From contig JAEWVC010000101.1 of the NCBI GenBank assembly GCA_023459275.1, positions 1 to 64,000 of the forward strand: a DNA stretch of 64,000 bases, in the 5' to 3' direction. Of the stretch, positions 51,505-60,872 are shown in pieces. A model generated the notes under the pieces. That model saw nothing but the letters and a program-made list of their open reading frames with translations, did no database searches and was not told the origin of the DNA. This stretch comes from Bacillota bacterium. GTDB taxonomy: Bacteria > Bacillota > Clostridia > Christensenellales > Aristaeellaceae. Within the stretch, counting starts at the first letter, position 1. Every line of letters starts with the position of its first letter. The translations under genes were made by a program, and so were the position numbers.

Positions 51505-52479
51505 ATGGCCGCCGTACAAAACGCCTTGCTGAACGGCATCCCGGTGGTACGCCTGTCCCATGGCCCCTATGAGGCCGATATTTGCCCCGGCATGGGGGCC
51601 AACTGCATCCGCTTTGCCAAAAATGGCCTGAGTGTCCTGCGGACACCGCCGGATATGAGTACCTTCCGGTCCAATCCCAATGTATACGGCATGCCGCTTT
51701 TGTTTCCTCCCAACAGGATCGCAAACGGTACGTATACCTTTCAGGGCAGGGTCTACCGCCTGCCTATCAACGAACCTGCCCGCGGCCATCATATCCATGG
51801 GTTCCTCAGCGGCACGGCCTTTGACGTGGCGGAGCCGTCAGCGGGAGAAACGGAAGCGGCCGCCCTCTTTTCCGCCGCCTTTGGCGAAGCTTCGCCTTAC
51901 CACGCCTTTCCCCATGCCTTTTCCGTGACCCTGGAATACAGACTAAATGCCCAAGGGCTTTCCCAAAGGCTGTCCCTTGCCAACCTCGGCAGTACAGATA
52001 TGCCAACGGGGCTCGGCTTTCACACCGCTTTCGCCCTTCCCTTTGTGCCCGGCTCCCTGGAAGCGGATTACCGCCTGAGCGCCAAGGTGGGCAAGGAAAT
52101 CTGCCTGAATCCCAAAACCATCCTCCCCACCGGGGAGTACCTTGCGGATGGCGCCGTAGGCAGCGCCCTGTCAAACGGCAGCCTTTGCCCCGCCCAAGGA
52201 GCAATTTCCAACCATTTTCAGGGCCTTTCCGGGGAGATCGCCCTCCTCCATCTGCCCACAGGCGCGGCTGTCCGCTATACCCCCGACCCCGGGTTTTCCT
52301 TCCTCATGCTGTGGAATGGCGGCGGCAGCAGCGGCTTTGTGTGCCCCGAGCCCCAAAGCTGGCAGGTGGATGCCCCCAACTCGCCTTTGCCGCCGGATAT
52401 GACCGGTTTCCGGTTTCTTGCGCCGGGCGGAGAAATACATTTCATCAGCCGGCTTTCCATTGACTTGGGGACATTTTAG
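51505..52479 (+). CDS. Aldose 1-epimerase family protein (GalM-like)
   Basis: A 324-residue mutarotase-fold protein. Seen: GMPLLFPPNRIANGTYTFQG and GHHIHGFL, the classical GalM substrate-binding region with the HHxHG histidines; the C-terminal candidate base is in FVCPEPQSWQVDAPN, matching the family Glu. The ATG at 51505 is just 4 nt after the isomerase-like stop, with GAGG upstream. It interconverts anomers of the sugar handled by the operon. Last gene of the operon. Confidence 0.88.
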   Translation: MAAVQNALLNGIPVVRLSHGPYEADICPGMGANCIRFAKNGLSVLRTPPDMSTFRSNPNVYGMPLLFPPNRIANGTYTFQGRVYRLPINEPARGHHIHGFLSGTAFDVAEPSAGETEAAALFSAAFGEASPYHAFPHAFSVTLEYRLNAQGLSQRLSLANLGSTDMPTGLGFHTAFALPFVPGSLEADYRLSAKVGKEICLNPKTILPTGEYLADGAVGSALSNGSLCPAQGAISNHFQGLSGEIALLHLPTGAAVRYTPDPGFSFLMLWNGGGSSGFVCPEPQSWQVDAPNSPLPPDMTGFRFLAPGGEIHFISRLSIDLGTF

Positions 52480-52514
52480 CACGGCCTGCCATATCATGAT
52501 CTTCTAAAGGATGC

Positions 52515-52556
52515 CTTTCCGGCCCCTTTCCGTTGCGCGCAGCGCCGGCTTTTTTC
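52515..52556 (+). terminator. Weak candidate terminator after the epimerase gene
   Basis: A short CCGGC/GCCGG stem with a long GC-rich loop is followed by TTTTTT (52549-52554 or so). The stem is only 5 bp, so this is a modest call. It lies between convergent genes. Confidence 0.35.
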
Positions 52557-52599
52557 CATGAGTACGCGCTCCCGGACAGGTGTTTTCAGGACAGCCCTG

Positions 52600-54522
52600 T
52601 CACGAAGCTTGCAGAAGCCGCAGGAGATCAACCAGCTGGACAAATTCCGCGCGGTAGCCAAAGGTATCCCCGCCAAGGCTTAACAATGCGCGGTCCAGGG
52701 CGCTGTCCAGGCTGGCGCTGCCCTTGTAGGCGGAATCAGACAATACCAGCCCGAACTCCGCAACGGCGGAAGCAAAGGCCATGTTGCCGCTCATGGCTCC
52801 AAAGGGGATCGCGGCCGTGGCCCCGCTCCCGGTTTCAACACTGCCCAAGCCGGCGGGCAGCTTGTAGCGTACGGAGACGTACAGCGTTTCCTCTCCGCCT
52901 TTGAGCGTTTTTTCCTGATACCGCGATCCCGCAGCCGGCGGGATGGTTTCCCCGGTTTGTGCGGGGATGATCTCATACAGGGCGATCATTTGATGCCCCG
53001 CGCCCATTTCCCCGGCATCCTTTCCGTCATCCGTAAAGTCCTCTGTGTTCAGAAGGCGGTTTTCATAGCCGATCAGCCGGTAGGCGGCGACCTTCCCGGG
53101 ATTGAATTCCACCTGAAGCTTCACATCCTTGGCGATGGTGAAAATGGTGCTGGTCATGTTATCCACCAGCACTTTTTTTGCTTCCTTCAGCGTATCGATG
53201 TAGGCATAGTTGCCGTTGCCGCGGTCAGCCAGCGTTTCCATTTCGTAATCCTTCAGATTGCCCATGCCAAACCCCAGTACGCTAAGGTAAATCCCGCCGC
53301 CCCGCTCTTTTGTGATCAGGGCTTCCAATTCGCTGGCGCTGTGCACGCCCACGTTGAAGTCGCCGTCTGTCAGCAGGATGACCCTGTTGTTGCCGCCGTC
53401 GATATAGGCTTCCCTCGCCTTCTCATAGGCTGCCTGGATGCCTCCGGCGCCATTGGTGGAACCGTAGGCGTCCATGCTGTCGATCGCCTTGATAAGTTCT
53501 TCCTTCCTGTCCGCCGGGGTGGTGTCCAGCAGGACCCCGGCAGAGCCCGCATAGGTCACAATGGCCACTTTATCCCTTCCGTCCAGCTGCGAAACCAGCA
53601 GCTTCAGCGCCTGGCGCGCCAGGGGCAGCCGGTTGTATGCCTCCATAGAGCCCGACACATCCACCAGAAAAACCAGGTTGCTGCCCGGGAGATCTGCCTT
53701 GTCCGGCGCATAGCCGTTCAGGGCGATCATGGCCAGCTGATGGTCCTTGTTCCAGGGGCATATATTCAGTTCTGCGGTAACGGAAACCGGCTGCTCCGCA
53801 GAGGCCTTGGGCAGGTCATAGTCAAAATAGTTGAGCATCTCCTCCACGCGGATGGCGCCCTTGTCGGGCAGGTAGCCGCCAAGAAGGCACCTGCGGATAT
53901 TGGCGTAGGAGGCCGTATCCACATCCAAGGCAAAGGTGGAAAACGGGCTGTCCAGGGGATTCAAAAAGCGATTCTCTCCGTTATTGCCATAGGATTCATC
54001 ATTCAAGCCGTTGTAATCGATGGCGGGGAAGGAATCGGCTATATACACGCCGTCCGCGCTGGACATGACCGTTCCCGTTGGCTGTGCCATGCCCGCAGAG
54101 GCGGACTTTCCGGCCAGCGCGCTCTCCCGGGCAGCCTGCTCCCATTGGGTGCCCCGGTAGGCCGCAAAGGAGGCAACCATCCGCCGCGCTTCCTCCGGCA
54201 AAACCGTGCGGCTGCCAACGGCGGCAAGGCCAGTGATCAGATCGTTTTCAATGGCAAAGGCCAGGTTCCCGGCGTCCGTCTGCCCGCCGCGCCCAAGCGC
54301 CCGGCACAGGACTTCCAATGCGCGTGCATAGGTAAGGGGGCCGCTTAAGTCCGCCGGAGCCGCCAAAGCATACCCGGGAAAGGCCTCCGCCACAAGCACG
54401 GCAAATTCCCCTTCGCTGATAGGCCCGGAAGCAGCTCCTGCCTCCTGACCCAGCGCCAGGGAAGGCACCATCATGGCCATACAAAATGCGGCCAACAAGC
54501 TGATCAGTTTCTTCATTTTCAC
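52600..54522 (-). CDS. von Willebrand factor type A domain protein (YfbK-like)
   Basis: A 640-residue secreted protein with a signal peptide (residues 1-25), an alpha-helical N-terminal region of about 120 residues, a conserved segment FLNPLDSPFSTFALDVDTASYANIR typical of YfbK-type proteins, and a VWA domain with MIDAS motif DVSGSM (288-293) plus a DGDFNVG segment. The C-terminus resembles DUF3520. It probably binds divalent metal and mediates surface protein interactions; the precise role is unknown. The start is GTG at 54522 with GGAG 9 nt upstream; ATG at 54516 is the alternative. Convergent with the epimerase operon. Confidence 0.85.
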   Translation of the reverse strand: MKMKKLISLLAAFCMAMMVPSLALGQEAGAASGPISEGEFAVLVAEAFPGYALAAPADLSGPLTYARALEVLCRALGRGGQTDAGNLAFAIENDLITGLAAVGSRTVLPEEARRMVASFAAYRGTQWEQAARESALAGKSASAGMAQPTGTVMSSADGVYIADSFPAIDYNGLNDESYGNNGENRFLNPLDSPFSTFALDVDTASYANIRRCLLGGYLPDKGAIRVEEMLNYFDYDLPKASAEQPVSVTAELNICPWNKDHQLAMIALNGYAPDKADLPGSNLVFLVDVSGSMEAYNRLPLARQALKLLVSQLDGRDKVAIVTYAGSAGVLLDTTPADRKEELIKAIDSMDAYGSTNGAGGIQAAYEKAREAYIDGGNNRVILLTDGDFNVGVHSASELEALITKERGGGIYLSVLGFGMGNLKDYEMETLADRGNGNYAYIDTLKEAKKVLVDNMTSTIFTIAKDVKLQVEFNPGKVAAYRLIGYENRLLNTEDFTDDGKDAGEMGAGHQMIALYEIIPAQTGETIPPAAGSRYQEKTLKGGEETLYVSVRYKLPAGLGSVETGSGATAAIPFGAMSGNMAFASAVAEFGLVLSDSAYKGSASLDSALDRALLSLGGDTFGYRAEFVQLVDLLRLLQAS

Positions 54523-54753
54523 AGCCAGTATCTCCTTTCATATTTTTTCCACCTGCCCTTGAGACGCAGCGGATATAAAAATGTTCCTGGGCTGCTGGAA
54601 TTAGTGGTTCTCGTCTGGCTGTTTCTATTGGGCGCGAAGCCATTCAGACAAAATGCACACATTTTCCTGCCGGCTTGCCATTTCGGGCGGGATATGGTAT
54701 GGTCCATATGCGCCTTTTAATAGGAAGGCGTTGACGTAAAACGGAGGGGGGGC

Positions 54754-56280
54754 GTGCGGTTGCGGAAAAGGCTGATATCCAAGGTTCGGGAATCGCTGTC
54801 CGCCGTGCTGCCCATCACGGCCATCGTGCTGCTGCTGGCCTTTACGGTTTCGCCCATGCAGGTGGGCGTTCTGGGGCTTTTCCTTGCGGGCGCGGTGCTG
54901 CTTATCCTGGGGATGGGGCTTTTCACCCTGGGGGCCGATATGGCCATGATGCCCATGGGCAGTTACATGGGCGCCTACCTCACCAGGCGGCGCAGGCTGT
55001 ATTTGATGATCCTGGTGGCGCTTTTGATGGGTGTGCTCATCACCGTGGCGGAGCCTGATTTAACCGTGCTGGCCCGGCAGGTGCCCGCCATACCCGATGC
55101 GGTGATCATCGGCGCGGTGGCGCTGGGGGTGGGCGTCTTCCTGGTGCTGGCCATGCTTAGGATCGTGTTCCAGCTTTCCCTGCGCCTTATGCTGATCCTG
55201 TTTTATATCGCGGTATTCGCCCTGATGGCCTTTGCCAACCCCGATTATCTGGCGGTGGCCTTCGATGCCGGGGGCGTGACCACGGGGCCTATCACGGTTC
55301 CTTTTATTCTGGCTTTGGGCATCGGTGTGGCGGGGACAGGCACCGGCAGCAAGCATGAGGATAATTCCTTCGGCCTTGTCGCCTTATGTTCCGTGGGGCC
55401 TATCCTGGCGGTGGCGCTGATGGGGCTGTTTTTCCCGGTCACGCCCGGCGCCGTGTCGGCGTTTGTGGCGGAAAATCCCGCCACCACCGCGGATATCCTG
55501 CGGCTTTTTGGTACGGCCCTTCCCCATTATTTCCGGGATGTGGCGGTGGCGCTGGCCCCCATTGTGGCGGTGTTCGTTTTCTTTCAGGGACGGTATCTGC
55601 ATTTGCCCAAGGGGCAGCTTGCCCGCATCGGGGTGGGCATCCTGTATACCTGCCTGGGCCTTACGGTGTTCCTTACCGGGGTCAATGTGGGCTTCATGCC
55701 CGCGGGCAACCTGCTGGGCACACAGATCGCCTCGCTGTCCTTTAACTGGGTCCTTGTCCCCCTGGGCATGGTGATCGGCTATTTCATCGTCGCGGCGGAG
55801 CCTGCCGTCCATGTGCTCAACGAGCAGGTGGAGGAGCTTACCGGCGGCGCCGTTTCCAAAAAGGCCATGATGACCAGCCTGGCCCTGGGTATGGCGGTTT
55901 CCGTCGGCCTGTCCATGGTGCGGGCCATGACGGGCGTCAGCATCTGGTTTTTTGTGGTGCCGGGGTATGCACTGGCGCTGGCGCTCAGCTTCTTTGTGCC
56001 CGGCATCTTTACCGCCATCGCCTTTGACTCCGGCGGCGTGGCCTCCGGCCCCATGACGGCCACATTTTTGCTGCCCTTCGCCATGGGTGTAACGGCGGCT
56101 ACCGGCGGGAATATCCTGAAGGACGCTTTCGGTACCGTGGCCATGGTTGCCATGACGCCCCTGATCGCCATCCAGGTGCTGGGGCTTGTCTATTCCCTCA
56201 AGTCCCGTCCAAAGAAGCCGGCCAAGTCGGTTCAGGCCGTGCCGCCGGAGATGGAAAAAGAAGAGATCATCGAGCTTTAG
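54754..56280 (+). CDS. DUF1538 family membrane protein
   Basis: A 508-residue multi-span membrane protein with a clear internal duplication: AFDAGGVTTGPIT (about 168-180) and AFDSGGVASGPMT (about 422-434) each end a set of hydrophobic segments. Both halves look like DUF1538 units. It starts with GTG 6 nt after GGAGG. The C-terminus is a charged cytoplasmic tail (KKPAKSVQAVPPEMEKEE). It is followed by a PII-like gene, the arrangement expected for a transporter gated by a PII-type signal protein (inference). The transported substrate is unknown. Confidence 0.85.
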   Translation: MRLRKRLISKVRESLSAVLPITAIVLLLAFTVSPMQVGVLGLFLAGAVLLILGMGLFTLGADMAMMPMGSYMGAYLTRRRRLYLMILVALLMGVLITVAEPDLTVLARQVPAIPDAVIIGAVALGVGVFLVLAMLRIVFQLSLRLMLILFYIAVFALMAFANPDYLAVAFDAGGVTTGPITVPFILALGIGVAGTGTGSKHEDNSFGLVALCSVGPILAVALMGLFFPVTPGAVSAFVAENPATTADILRLFGTALPHYFRDVAVALAPIVAVFVFFQGRYLHLPKGQLARIGVGILYTCLGLTVFLTGVNVGFMPAGNLLGTQIASLSFNWVLVPLGMVIGYFIVAAEPAVHVLNEQVEELTGGAVSKKAMMTSLALGMAVSVGLSMVRAMTGVSIWFFVVPGYALALALSFFVPGIFTAIAFDSGGVASGPMTATFLLPFAMGVTAATGGNILKDAFGTVAMVAMTPLIAIQVLGLVYSLKSRPKKPAKSVQAVPPEMEKEEIIEL

Positions 56281-56334
56281 TGCGGGAAATATGCGTTGGA
56301 TATAGACCGTGCGCGGCACGGAGGAGGACAGGGT

Positions 56335-57093
56335 ATGGATCTTCAAAGGGAGACGTGCGGACCGCAGGGGGCGCCGGGCGGGCTGAAGCTGCTGGTTTCC
56401 ATTGTGGACCGGGGCAAGGGGCAAAGTGTCGCCGATCTGATGAAAAAGGAAGGCGTGCTGTTTCATACCATCCTGCTGGGCAGGGGCACGGCCCATAAGG
56501 CGGTTTTGAACTATCTGGGACTGGGGGAAACGGAGAAGGATGTGGTGCTCAGCGCCATTAGGACAGCGGGCGGCCAACGGGTGCTGCGCAGGCTGATGAA
56601 CACCATGCGCCTGGACGCGCCGGGGAGGGGTATCGCCTTCACCGTTTCCATCTCCAGCGTGGGCGGCGCGAAAACTTTGGCCTATCTCACAGGGCTTGAA
56701 CCGGACAGGGGCGGCAAGGATACGCCGTCCAGATACGAGGTGGATGAAATGGATCAGCAGGCGCATTCCCTGGTAGTCACCATCGTGAACAAGGGCTTTG
56801 CCGACCAGGTGGTGGAGGCCGCCCTGCGGGCGGGAGCCCGGGGAGGGACGGTGCTCCACGCCCGGGGCGCCGGGCAGGAGGAAGCGGAAAAGTTTTTCGG
56901 CATCACCATCCAGCCGGAAAAGGAGGTGGTGCTCATCCTGCTGCGCAAAGATCAAAGGCAGGCTGTGATGCGGGAGATCTGCGATGAGGCGGGGCTGCTG
57001 ACCCCCGGGCACGGCATCTCCTTCAGCCTTCCGGTGGAGGAAGTGCTGGGCATGGCGCCCATGATCATGGAGGAGTTGGGCGGGGAGGAATAG
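56335..57093 (+). CDS. Tandem PII-like signal protein
   Basis: A 252-residue protein with two PII-like ferredoxin-fold units, LKLLVSIVDRGKGQSVADLM (about 17-36) and HSLVVTIVNKGFADQVVEAA (about 144-163), each followed by a glycine-rich T-loop-like segment. The GGAGGAGG just upstream of the ATG at 56335 fixes the start. It is 54 nt downstream of the DUF1538 gene. PII proteins bind ATP/ADP and 2-oxoglutarate and regulate transporters; here it likely regulates the DUF1538 protein, not nitrogen assimilation (inference). Confidence 0.8.
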   Translation: MDLQRETCGPQGAPGGLKLLVSIVDRGKGQSVADLMKKEGVLFHTILLGRGTAHKAVLNYLGLGETEKDVVLSAIRTAGGQRVLRRLMNTMRLDAPGRGIAFTVSISSVGGAKTLAYLTGLEPDRGGKDTPSRYEVDEMDQQAHSLVVTIVNKGFADQVVEAALRAGARGGTVLHARGAGQEEAEKFFGITIQPEKEVVLILLRKDQRQAVMREICDEAGLLTPGHGISFSLPVEEVLGMAPMIMEELGGEE

Positions 57094-57140
57094 GGGAGCC
57101 CTGCCGGTAAAAAAATATGGGCCGTAACTTCATAGGGGTA

Positions 57141-57191
57141 TTGACACGTATGAGCGATTGCGCATATAATAAATATGAGCGATTGCTCATA
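57141..57191 (+). promoter_or_regulatory. Promoter of the metal P-type ATPase with two tandem operator copies
   Basis: -35 TTGACA (57141-57146), 18-bp spacer, -10 TATAAT (57165-57170). A dyad TATGAGC-GATT-GCTCATA lies at 57174-57191 over the start point. A near copy with one arm mismatch (TATGAGCGATTGCGCATA, 57149-57166) fills the spacer. The form resembles ArsR/SmtB/CadC operators. No such repressor is encoded in the window. Confidence 0.8.
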
Positions 57192-57231
57192 CGTTTTGAT
57201 CCGGCTTTTGCCGGGGGAAAGGCGGAAACCG

Positions 57232-59358
57232 ATGGTTAAGCGTTACCGGTTGAAAGGTCTTGCCTGCGCGCATTGTGCCATGAAGATCGGCCAGGCGGTT
57301 AAGGCGCTGCCGGGGGTCAGCGAGGCGCGGGTGCATTTTGCGGCCCAGCGGCTCACGGTGGAGTTCGCGGGGGAGCCCGGCATGGAGGCCGAGGCGCAGA
57401 TCAGGGATGCCGTACAGGCCATTGAACCGGACACAAAGGTTTTGCCGTGGCAGGATCAAACCGCGGCGGAGAGCCGCGCGGAGGCTGATGAGAGGCGGAA
57501 GGCGTTTGCCGGGGCCTTTTGGGCCATGGGGCTTTCCTTGCTGCTGCTTGCCGCGGGGGTCTTGCTTACGCATGTATGGCAGCCGGCAGCCTTGGCGCTG
57601 ACGGTGGCCGCTTATCTGCTGGCTGGCTTCCCGGTGATCAGGGCCGCGGCGCTGCGCCTTAAAAGCGGGCAGTCGCTTGACGAAACCCTGCTGATGACCG
57701 TCGCCACCCTGGGGGCCTGGGCGCTTCATGAAGGCATGGAGGCGGCGGCGGTGATGCTGTTTTACAGGCTGGGGGAAACCCTGCAGGAGATGGCTGTGTT
57801 TAGAAGCCGCAGGGACATCCGGGCGCTTTCCGTCCTGGTCGGCGATACGGCCCACGTGGTCCTTACGGACGTGGTGGATATGCCCGTTGCGGCGGTGCAT
57901 CCCGGGGATACCCTGGAGGTGCGCACCGGGGAGCGGGTGCCGGTGGACGGGGAGATCGTTTCGGGGCACAGCGCGCTGGATGTCTCCGCTCTCACCGGGG
58001 AAGCCGTTCCCGCACCCTGCGCGCCTGGGGACAAGGTGCTTTCCGGCAGCATGAACACGGGGCCTATGATCCACATTCTGTGCGAGAAGCCCGCAAGTGA
58101 AAGCGCCGTGGCCCGCATCCTGCGCATGACAAGGGAGGAAACGGCCAAAAAAGCCGCTCCGGAACGGTTTTTGGCAAAATTCGCCGCGGTCTACACGCCT
58201 GCGGTGGTCATTTTTGCCGCCTTTATCTTTCTTTTTCCGCCCATTTTTGGGCTAGGCAGCTTTGCGGAATGGGGCTACCGGGCGCTGCTCCTTTTGATGA
58301 TCAGCTGCCCCTGTGCCCTTGTCCTGTCGGTTCCTTTAAGTTATGCGGCCGGGATGGGTGACAGCGCCCGCCGCGGGTTGCTGGTCAAGGGCGGCGCGGT
58401 ATTGGAAGCGCTGGCAAAGGTGGATACCCTGGCTATGGATAAGACCGGGACGCTTACCGAGGGCGTGTTCCGCCTTCGTGCGGTCCGCCCCGCGGCCGGC
58501 GTTTCAAAAGATCTGTTGATGGAGGCTGCGCTGACGGCGGAGAGCCGCGCCCAGCACCCCATGGCCCGCGGCGTTTTTGCTTCCCCCGAAGCGGAGGAAT
58601 GGCTGTCCTCCAAGGCTTTGCCAAGGGATATCGAAACCCATGAGGAGATTCCCGGCAAGGGCGTTCGCGTCCGTGCAGGCGGGCGGGAAATTCTGTGCGG
58701 CAGCGCCGCGCTTCTTGCGGAAAATGGGATCGCCACGCCCCGGGAGCATGTGGAGGACCAGGTGCATACGGCCCTTGATGGACAGTATCTTGGCAGTTTC
58801 CTTCTTGCCGACGGCCTGCGCCCGGAAGCGGCCGGTGTGCTGAAGACGCTTCAAAAGCTGGGCATCCGTTATATTTCGGTGCTCACCGGCGACGCTCCCA
58901 AAGGCACGGAAGCCGTAAAAAGCCTTCCCGGCTTGGACGGCGTTCTTGCCGGGCTTCTGCCGGAGGGAAAGGTGGCTGCCGTTAGGAGGATGGCCGCCGG
59001 GCACCGCCGCGTGGCCTTTGTGGGGGATGGCATCAACGACGCACCCGTGCTGGCGGCCGCGGATGTGGGTATCGCCATGGGGGGGATCGGCAGCCAGGCC
59101 GCCATGGAGGCGGCGGACTGCGTGCTGGCCGCGGGCACGCTGAACGCGCTGCCCGAGGGCATCTTGACCGCCAGGCGCACCGCGCGGATCGTTCGGATCA
59201 ATGTGGCGCTGGCACTGCTCATCAAACTGTCGGTAATGATGCTTGGCGTTGCGGGCTTGGCCACCATGGGTATGGCGGTGGTTGCCGACGTGGGCGTCTC
59301 CCTGATGTGTGTGCTGCTGGCAGGCAGCGTCCGGCTGCGGAAGCCTTGCCATATGTAA
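57232..59358 (+). CDS. Heavy-metal-transporting P-type ATPase (P1B, CadA/ZntA-like)
   Basis: A 708-residue pump. Seen: an N-terminal HMA domain with CAHC (Cys12, Cys15), actuator TGE (255-257), membrane CPC (359-361), phosphorylation site DKTGT (Asp403), QHP (His442) and a GDGINDAP hinge. CPC plus the HMA domain and an ArsR-type promoter favour Zn/Cd/Pb/Co export over copper, but this is inference. The ATG at 57232 is chosen because the earlier in-frame ATG at 57175 lies inside the operator and start point. It should confer metal efflux across the cytoplasmic membrane. Confidence 0.92.
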   Translation: MVKRYRLKGLACAHCAMKIGQAVKALPGVSEARVHFAAQRLTVEFAGEPGMEAEAQIRDAVQAIEPDTKVLPWQDQTAAESRAEADERRKAFAGAFWAMGLSLLLLAAGVLLTHVWQPAALALTVAAYLLAGFPVIRAAALRLKSGQSLDETLLMTVATLGAWALHEGMEAAAVMLFYRLGETLQEMAVFRSRRDIRALSVLVGDTAHVVLTDVVDMPVAAVHPGDTLEVRTGERVPVDGEIVSGHSALDVSALTGEAVPAPCAPGDKVLSGSMNTGPMIHILCEKPASESAVARILRMTREETAKKAAPERFLAKFAAVYTPAVVIFAAFIFLFPPIFGLGSFAEWGYRALLLLMISCPCALVLSVPLSYAAGMGDSARRGLLVKGGAVLEALAKVDTLAMDKTGTLTEGVFRLRAVRPAAGVSKDLLMEAALTAESRAQHPMARGVFASPEAEEWLSSKALPRDIETHEEIPGKGVRVRAGGREILCGSAALLAENGIATPREHVEDQVHTALDGQYLGSFLLADGLRPEAAGVLKTLQKLGIRYISVLTGDAPKGTEAVKSLPGLDGVLAGLLPEGKVAAVRRMAAGHRRVAFVGDGINDAPVLAAADVGIAMGGIGSQAAMEAADCVLAAGTLNALPEGILTARRTARIVRINVALALLIKLSVMMLGVAGLATMGMAVVADVGVSLMCVLLAGSVRLRKPCHM

Positions 59359-59407
59359 AAAATGCGGAGCGGAGATTCCCTATATCCTTCGCTTTTTAGA
59401 AAGATGT

Positions 59408-59415
59408 GGTATACT
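59408..59415 (+). promoter_or_regulatory. Extended -10 promoter of the CHAP-protein gene
   Basis: TGGTATACT (59407-59415) is an extended -10; no clear -35 is seen. Starts near 59422, about 17 nt before the ATG at 59439, which follows GGAGG. Confidence 0.4.
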
Positions 59416-59438
59416 CATAGGCACGGAGGGATACGATC

Positions 59439-60308
59439 ATGGGAAAAAAGCTGCTCCTGCTGGTTTTGGTCCTTTGCCTTTTGACGCCTGCCGCGCTTGC
59501 CGGGGAGGATGAGACTCCTTCGGCCTTGTTCATGCACCCGGAAGAGGTGATGGCCGCGCCCCGGGCGGATGCTTGGGAATCCAGCGACGGACAGATCGCC
59601 TCGGTGGATGCGGACGGATACATTGCTGCCCATTCGGAAGGCGTCTGCCAGATCTCATGCACGACGGATGGCGTAACGATTGTCTATCCGCTGACTGTGG
59701 ACAAGAATGTGCCCACAGAGCTGATGAAAAAGGCCATTGCCTCGGCGGAAAACGAGTTTGTAACGCTGGACGGCAAAGGGGTCAAGCGCGCCAACAAGTA
59801 CACCAAGTGGTACGCAGGCAAAAGCGGCGTGGAATTCGGCTGGTGCGGCGCGTTTGTGGGCTGGTGCCTGGGGGAAGCGGGCGTGTCCATGTACCGGGTG
59901 GAAAAGGCGCAGAAGGTGGCCGATGACGCCACCTGGGCCATCAGCGAGGCCAGCGTGGGCAAGATATTGAAGGGCTATCAAAAAATGGAGCGTACCACGG
60001 ATATCCCAAGGCCCGGATATCTTGTGATCTACAGCGTGACGAAAAAATCCTATTATAACATCCATGTGGGGCTGGTGACGGAGGTTTCGGATCTGGGGGA
60101 CGGGAAGTACCTGCTCACAACCATTGAAGGCAACGTATCCAGCCGGGTCAAAAAGTATCAGTATTATTATGACAGTTCCCAGGAGGCCGCCGAAAAGCAG
60201 CGCAACATGTCCGCGCTGCCGGAGGAAAAGCAGACGGATGAAAAGGTCTGCTACACGCTTCACTCCAAGGACTGGTATATCAAGATTTTCTGCCAGACCT
60301 ATATTTGA
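59439..60308 (+). CDS. Secreted CHAP-domain peptidoglycan amidase-like protein with bacterial Ig-like domain
   Basis: A 289-residue secreted protein: signal peptide at 1-21, a small Big2-like domain at about 45-90 (SSDGQIASVDADGYIAA), and a CHAP-type domain starting near 95 with catalytic candidate Cys136 in FGWCGAFVGWC and His in IHVGLV near residue 206. Such enzymes cleave peptidoglycan amide bonds; substrate not determined. It is a single gene with its own extended -10 promoter. Confidence 0.75.
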   Translation: MGKKLLLLVLVLCLLTPAALAGEDETPSALFMHPEEVMAAPRADAWESSDGQIASVDADGYIAAHSEGVCQISCTTDGVTIVYPLTVDKNVPTELMKKAIASAENEFVTLDGKGVKRANKYTKWYAGKSGVEFGWCGAFVGWCLGEAGVSMYRVEKAQKVADDATWAISEASVGKILKGYQKMERTTDIPRPGYLVIYSVTKKSYYNIHVGLVTEVSDLGDGKYLLTTIEGNVSSRVKKYQYYYDSSQEAAEKQRNMSALPEEKQTDEKVCYTLHSKDWYIKIFCQTYI

Positions 60309-60872
60309 TTGAAAAGAAAAGCAAACGGCGCTGAACGGCATCCGTTACCGGAGCATGTGGATATCCACCGGGGCTGTGCGGTACTGCCAGAATATATGAA
60401 AACCCCCTTGTACCATAATGGAATCAGTACAAGGGGGTTGATCATTGCCGCAGCAGAAGGCGTATCACATCACGCACATCAAAAATGTTCGGATCGGCGC
60501 AAGGATTCGGAAGTCGGCTCGTTTCCATGGATCTGCAGGCTTAACCGTCAAAAGCGAAACGGATGGCGCCCGGCGAAAATCTTCGGGATCTCTTGCAGGG
60601 ATGCAGGAGCGGATATCCCTGCAGCAGGCGCTCTTGGCCTATTCGCTAAGCAATTTTCCAAATGTCCTTTGTTCGCACGGTCCCGCCTACGGGATTGCGC
60701 TGCCCATGAAAGCGGGAATATTTGCGGTTTTCTTCCTGAAAGATACGCACCGCCAGTGTGACTGATGGGGGCGTTACCACCCGTTCCCTTTTGCCATGGC
60801 CCCTGTAATAAGGAAGAATTCGTATGACCATAGGATTTGATTCTCATTGTTGCGTCGGGCTTACTTCAAAGT
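60309..60872. other. Intergenic region with a perfect 13-bp hairpin
   Basis: No convincing gene is found in 564 nt; short open frames here have no recognisable domain, and the region may be a decayed remnant. A perfect hairpin lies at 60401-60439 (AACCCCCTTGTAC, 13-nt loop, GTACAAGGGGGTT). On the minus strand the stem is followed by TTTTC, so it might end minus-strand transcripts, though the sensor gene ends 430 nt away. Confidence 0.45.

Noticed and set aside
60445..60765. Short open frame after the CHAP gene
   Set aside because: No ribosome binding site, no domain, no neighbour relation; treated as non-coding.
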